Positions 15,825 through 19,223 of a stretch of 19,223 nucleotides of DNA are shown in pieces. Under the pieces are notes generated by a model. It was not told the DNA's origin. It worked only from the letters and a program-made list of their open reading frames with translations, and searched no databases. The position numbers and the translations under genes are program-made. The stretch spans positions 1 to 19,223 of the forward strand of contig JAICHC010000002.1 of NCBI GenBank assembly GCA_025922795.1, in the 5' to 3' direction. Positions within the stretch are counted from its first letter, which is position 1, and the number at the start of each line of letters is the position of its first letter. The stretch is from Candidatus Binatia bacterium. Its GTDB lineage: Bacteria; Desulfobacterota_B; Binatia; UBA9968.

Positions 15825-16931
15825 ATGAAAGCCTCGAATTCCGTGAAACGGCGCGCGCCCACGCAAATTTCGTGGGAGCAAATACTCGCCAATCTTGACG
15901 ACGGCGTTGTCGTACTCGATGCCGCCGGCAAGGTGATTTTTTTCAACGAAGCGTCCGAAGTTTTGACCGACATCTCATCGGCGGCGGCGACGGAACAACC
16001 TCTCGAACAAATTTTCAAGCGTGAACCCTGGCTAGTCGACCTGGTCAAGCGAACTCATCCGCCGCGACAGAAGCGCGCCCGAGGCGAGGGCGATTTTATC
16101 AGCCGTTGGGGCAGAAAAATTCCCGTAAGCATCACCGTCTCACCCCTGCAAGATCGTCATGGTCAGTTCGTCGGCACAATCCTGCTGCTGCGCGACATCA
16201 AACGGCGCAAGGAGCTCGAAGAAGATCTCAAGCGCGCCGACCGGCTGGTCTTGATGGGCACGTTCGGCGCGGGCTTAGCCCACGAAGTACGCAATCCGCT
16301 CGGCGGCATTAAAGGCGCCGCGCAACTGCTACGTCGCTCCGCCGAGGGCAATGATTCGGTGCGCGAGTTCACGGACATCATGATTCGCGAGGTCGACCGG
16401 GTCAATCAGCTCATCGAGCAGCTCCTCGACCTGTCACGCCCGGCGCAGCTCAACCTCGCCCCCGTGAACATTCACCAAATATTGGAAGATGTGTTAATGC
16501 TCGAATGCCAAACGATTGGCGACAAAGAACTCTACGTGAAAAAATGTTTCGATCCAAGCTTGCCTCCAATTCGCGGCGACCGCGCCCAGCTCACACAGGT
16601 ATTTCTCAATCTCGTCAAGAACGCGTTCCAAGCGATGGACTCGGGTGCGCTCGTCGTGACCACGCGAGTGGAGACCGATTATCACATTCGGGAGCACGGG
16701 ACGGCACCCAACCGTTTCATCTGGGTCGACCTTGCGGATCAGGGCCTCGGTATCTGCGAAGCCGATCTGCCGCATATTTTCTCGCCATTTTTCACGACCA
16801 AAAACAACGGTACCGGACTTGGACTGGCGACTTGCTATCGCATCATCAAGGAACATGGCGGCACGATTCGAGTCGAAAGTTCGGAGGGGAAAGGGAGTAC
16901 CTTTAAAGTTTCACTGGTGGTAGCCGATTAG
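15825..16931 (+). CDS. NtrB-like PAS sensor histidine kinase
   Basis: 368 residues, soluble, with no membrane segment. It has a PAS domain at about 17-125 (WEQILANLDDGVVVLDAAGKVIFFN), a dimerisation/phosphoacceptor domain with LAHEVRNPLGGIKGAAQLL (His153), and an HATPase domain. The N-box is NLVKNAFQAM (262-271), the G1 box DQGLGI (305-310), the F-box FSPFFTTK and the G2 box GTGLGLA (329-335). The H-box with NPLGGIKGAAQLL is characteristic of the nitrogen regulator NtrB (GlnL). It should phosphorylate the response regulator encoded one base downstream. No glnA or PII gene is adjacent, so the exact signal is not certain; the family call is firm and the nitrogen role is inferred. Confidence 0.9.
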   Translation: MKASNSVKRRAPTQISWEQILANLDDGVVVLDAAGKVIFFNEASEVLTDISSAAATEQPLEQIFKREPWLVDLVKRTHPPRQKRARGEGDFISRWGRKIPVSITVSPLQDRHGQFVGTILLLRDIKRRKELEEDLKRADRLVLMGTFGAGLAHEVRNPLGGIKGAAQLLRRSAEGNDSVREFTDIMIREVDRVNQLIEQLLDLSRPAQLNLAPVNIHQILEDVLMLECQTIGDKELYVKKCFDPSLPPIRGDRAQLTQVFLNLVKNAFQAMDSGALVVTTRVETDYHIREHGTAPNRFIWVDLADQGLGICEADLPHIFSPFFTTKNNGTGLGLATCYRIIKEHGGTIRVESSEGKGSTFKVSLVVAD

Positions 16932-16932
16932 C

Positions 16933-18378
16933 ATGGATCAAGGAAAAATTCTCATTACCGAAGACGAAGAATCGCTGCGATTTGTCTTACAGAAAGCTTT
17001 GGAAACCGAAGGCTACTGGGTTCAGATCGCGGCGAACGGCGCGAGCGCGCGGCGGCTGATCAATGAGAGCCACTTCGATGTTTCGCTGATGGACATCAAG
17101 CTTCCCGATGCCGATGGATTGGAACTGCTCAAGGAGCTCAAGGAAAACGGCGTCGACACCGCGATGATTCTGATGACCGCGCAAAACACCATGCGCAACG
17201 CCATCGGCGCCATGAAGAACGGCGCCTTCGACTACATCACTAAGCCTTTCGATCTCGACGAAGTTCTCGTGCTGGTGAAGCGTGCCCTAGACAGCCGAAA
17301 GCTCACCCGGGACTTCCGCGAGCTCAAGGAGGAAGTGAAAAAGCGCTTCGAGCCCGGCGTCAACATCATCGGCACCAGCTTGAACATGCAGGCCGTCTAC
17401 AAGATCATCGGCCAGGTCGTCGACACGTCGGCAACCATCCTGATCCTGGGTGAAAGCGGCACAGGCAAGGAGTTGGTTGCCAAAACGATCCACTACAACT
17501 CGCCGCGCTGGAACCAACCTTTCGTGGCCATCAATTGCGCCGCCATCCCGCGCGACTTGTTGGAAAGCGAGCTGTTCGGTCATGAGAAGGGCGCCTTCAC
17601 CGGCGCCTTGGATCGACGCTTGGGCAAATTCGAGCTGGCCGAAGGCGGCACGATGTTTTTCGACGAAGTCGGCGATATCCCGCTGGACTTGCAAACCAAG
17701 CTGCTGCGCGTGCTGCAGGATCACGAATACAGCCGGGTGGGTGGTCGCGAAATCTTGAAAGCTGACGTGCGCATCCTAGCGGCCACCAATCAAGATTTAG
17801 AAAAGGCCGTTAGAGAAAAACGCTTTCGCGAAGACCTCTATTTTCGCCTCAAAGTCATCCCGATGTATCTCCCGCCGCTGCGCGAACGGCGCGGTGATAT
17901 TCCGTTGCTGATCGGTTACTTCATCGATAAGATCAACCGCGAGATGGGCTTGCGAGTCTCCGGCGTTTCGCCGGAGGCGCAAAAACTTCTCGAAGAGCAT
18001 ACTTGGCCCGGCAACGTGCGCGAGCTGGAGAACACTTTGATTCGCGCCGCCGTCCTGTCCTCCGGCCCGATCTTGTTTCCCAAAGATTTCACCTTGCAGA
18101 GCAAACCGGCAGTTACGACCCTGGAAGTCGATCAGCTTTCCCTCGAAGAAATCATCCGCCATAAGCTGGTGGATTATTTTCGCCGCACCGAAGGCGTCGA
18201 TGTCGATAATCTTTATTCGCTGGTTATCGAGAGGGTCGAGCGTCCGCTGATTGAGCTTACCCTCAAAAAAACCAAAGGCAATCAAATCCGCGCTGCCCAG
18301 ATACTTGGTATCAATCGCAACACGTTACGCAAAAAAATCACCGACCTGCGCATCGAGGTCAGGAAAGAGCCTCCCTGA
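16933..18378 (+). CDS. NtrC-like sigma-54-dependent response regulator
   Basis: 481 residues. The receiver domain (1-120) has acidic Asp11/Glu12, phospho-acceptor Asp54 (same number as in enteric NtrC), Thr82 and Lys104. The AAA+ domain has Walker A GESGTGKE (173-180), the sigma-54-contacting GAFTGA loop (220-225), Walker B MFFDEVGD (241-248) and [11 protein letters not shown] Fis-type helix-turn-helix occupies about 449-470 ([21 protein letters not shown]). It therefore activates sigma-54 promoters after phosphorylation by the kinase encoded 1 base upstream, with which it is translationally coupled. Targets are not visible; nitrogen control is the likeliest role. Confidence 0.94.
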   Translation: MDQGKILITEDEESLRFVLQKALETEGYWVQIAANGASARRLINESHFDVSLMDIKLPDADGLELLKELKENGVDTAMILMTAQNTMRNAIGAMKNGAFDYITKPFDLDEVLVLVKRALDSRKLTRDFRELKEEVKKRFEPGVNIIGTSLNMQAVYKIIGQVVDTSATILILGESGTGKELVAKTIHYNSPRWNQPFVAINCAAIPRDLLESELFGHEKGAFTGALDRRLGKFELAEGGTMFFDEVGDIPLDLQTKLLRVLQDHEYSRVGGREILKADVRILAATNQDLEKAVREKRFREDLYFRLKVIPMYLPPLRERRGDIPLLIGYFIDKINREMGLRVSGVSPEAQKLLEEHTWPGNVRELENTLIRAAVLSSGPILFPKDFTLQSKPAVTTLEVDQLSLEEIIRHKLVDYFRRTEGVDVDNLYSLVIERVERPLIELTLKKTKGNQIRAAQILGINRNTLRKKITDLRIEVRKEPP

Positions 18379-18384
18379 GAAAAC

Positions 18385-19023
18385 ATGGCGCTGTGCGATA
18401 TTCCGTATCTCTACGCCATCCTCGACCCGGAGCAGATCGCTGGCCGGAATGCCGGCGATGTGCTGGATGATCTATTGAAAGCGGGCGCCAAATTTCTCCA
18501 ACTCCGAGTCAAATCGCTCGCCGCCAGCGATTTTTTCGACCTGGCGCGCCGCGCCCGCGCAGCGACCCGATCTTATGGTTGCAAGCTCATCGTTAACGAT
18601 CGCGTCGATATCGCAATGGCGTGCAACGCCGATGGCGTGCATCTCGGCCAGGATGACCTGCCGCTCGCCGTTGGACGAAAACTTGTCGGCGACAAAATCA
18701 TCGGCATCTCGACTCATGATCTCGCTCAAGCGATCGAAGCGGAAAGAAACGGCGCCGACTATATCGGCTTCGGTCCGATGTTCGGCACATCGACTAAAGA
18801 GACCGGTTACGAGGCGCGCGGCCTTGATAGGCTCCGGGAAGTTCACCCTCGAGTAAAGCTGCCGATCGTGGCCATCGGCGGCATCACCGAAAACAATGTG
18901 TTGCAAGTTTGGCAAGCCGGGGCGAGCTCGGCGGCAATCATCAGCGACATCCTGCGCGCCGAGGACATCCCCGCCAAGGTCGCAAGAATTTTACGTCAAG
19001 CGCCTGCCGACCCGCAGCGTTAA
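18385..19023 (+). CDS. thiE: Thiamine phosphate synthase
   Basis: 212 residues, the normal length. ThiE joins HMP pyrophosphate and thiazole phosphate carboxylate/HET-P to thiamine monophosphate on a TIM barrel. Signatures are FLQLRVK (37-43), LIVNDRVDIA (68-77), GVHLGQDDLP (84-93), IGISTHD (106-112), DYIGFGPMFGTSTK (125-138) with the phosphate-binding Thr-Lys, and PIVAIGGIT (160-168). ATG 18385 is 6 bases after the regulator stop, so it is probably in the same transcript. No other thiamine gene and no TPP riboswitch are seen. Confidence 0.94.
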   Translation: MALCDIPYLYAILDPEQIAGRNAGDVLDDLLKAGAKFLQLRVKSLAASDFFDLARRARAATRSYGCKLIVNDRVDIAMACNADGVHLGQDDLPLAVGRKLVGDKIIGISTHDLAQAIEAERNGADYIGFGPMFGTSTKETGYEARGLDRLREVHPRVKLPIVAIGGITENNVLQVWQAGASSAAIISDILRAEDIPAKVARILRQAPADPQR

Positions 19024-19027
19024 CTCT

Positions 19028-19223
19028 TTGAAAAAGACCATCGATGCAGAGCTTCGATTTTCCCCTCCATCTGAAAATCGTTACTTCGAAGACTATGTTC
19101 CCGGTCTGGTGCAGGAATTCGGTTCCGTTACCGTCGATGAAGATGAAGTCCTTGAGTTCGGCAAGCGCTATGTGCCTTTGCCCTACCACATCGATAAAGA
19201 AGCAGCCAAGAGCAGCATTTACG
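19028..19223 (+). CDS. MaoC-like hotdog hydratase, N-terminal fragment (cut by window edge)
   Basis: 65 residues readable from TTG 19028 to the window end; no in-frame ATG or good ribosome site is present, so the start is uncertain. RYFEDYVPGLVQEFGSVTVDEDEVLEFGKRY followed by PYHIDKEAAKSS fits the MaoC-like dehydratase N-terminus (FEDYxPG, then the hydratase motif YDPxPxHxDxxAA). The His of the motif (residue 54) and the following Asp56 are present. The catalytic Asp expected five residues before the His is Val49, read from the codon GTG. It may use another residue or not be a hydratase. It follows thiE by 4 bases. Confidence 0.75.
   Translation, partial: MKKTIDAELRFSPPSENRYFEDYVPGLVQEFGSVTVDEDEVLEFGKRYVPLPYHIDKEAAKSSIY

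Overview
The window looks like a chromosomal segment of an uncultured, moderately GC-rich, Gram-negative-type bacterium. It carries a rimP-nusA-infB translation operon, an NtrB/NtrC-type sigma-54 two-component pair, and catabolic genes (UbiD decarboxylase, nitrile-hydratase family, SDR, MaoC-like). It also encodes a HemQ-type coproheme decarboxylase, a family best known from Firmicutes and Actinobacteria. The mix would fit deep-branching soil or groundwater lineages near Deltaproteobacteria, Binatota, Methylomirabilota or Tectomicrobia. That placement is inference; there is no rRNA or other phylogenetic marker that I can place without a search. I saw no mobile element, CRISPR array, tRNA or rRNA, and no gene-free stretch above about 210 bases.

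Layout. 1-586 (minus): N-terminal two-segment part of an MFS transporter cut by the window edge, divergent from the next block. 797-4669 (plus): UbiD-family prFMN decarboxylase, DUF4126 membrane protein, HemQ, and a short-chain dehydrogenase. 4755-5804 (minus): a J-domain protein with a C-terminal zinc ribbon and a 161-residue protein of unknown function. 5983-9005 (minus): pckG (GTP-dependent PEP carboxykinase) followed tightly by three small genes. These encode a nitrile hydratase/thiocyanate hydrolase-family enzyme whose beta chain is split in two, and the cluster ends in a good inverted-repeat terminator. 9157-15650 (minus): the conserved expression operon rimP-nusA-ylxR-infB-ylxP(DUF503)-rbfA-truB. 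15825-19223 (plus): divergent NtrB-like kinase, NtrC-like activator, thiE and the start of a MaoC-like hotdog protein.

How the genes fit together. The central operon supplies ribosome maturation (RimP, RbfA), initiation (IF2), elongation/termination control (NusA) and tRNA pseudouridylation (TruB). Its 5' leader holds an intrinsic terminator directly before rimP, preceded by a hairpin that is mutually exclusive with it. This is a textbook attenuator shape and one of the two most interesting signals here. The other is the split-beta, cobalt-type nitrile hydratase/thiocyanate hydrolase-like trimer placed 20 bases behind pckG, with no recognisable cobalt activator gene in the window. The UbiD and MFS pair, SDR and MaoC-like protein suggest breakdown of aromatic or other organic acids, but no substrate can be assigned from sequence alone.
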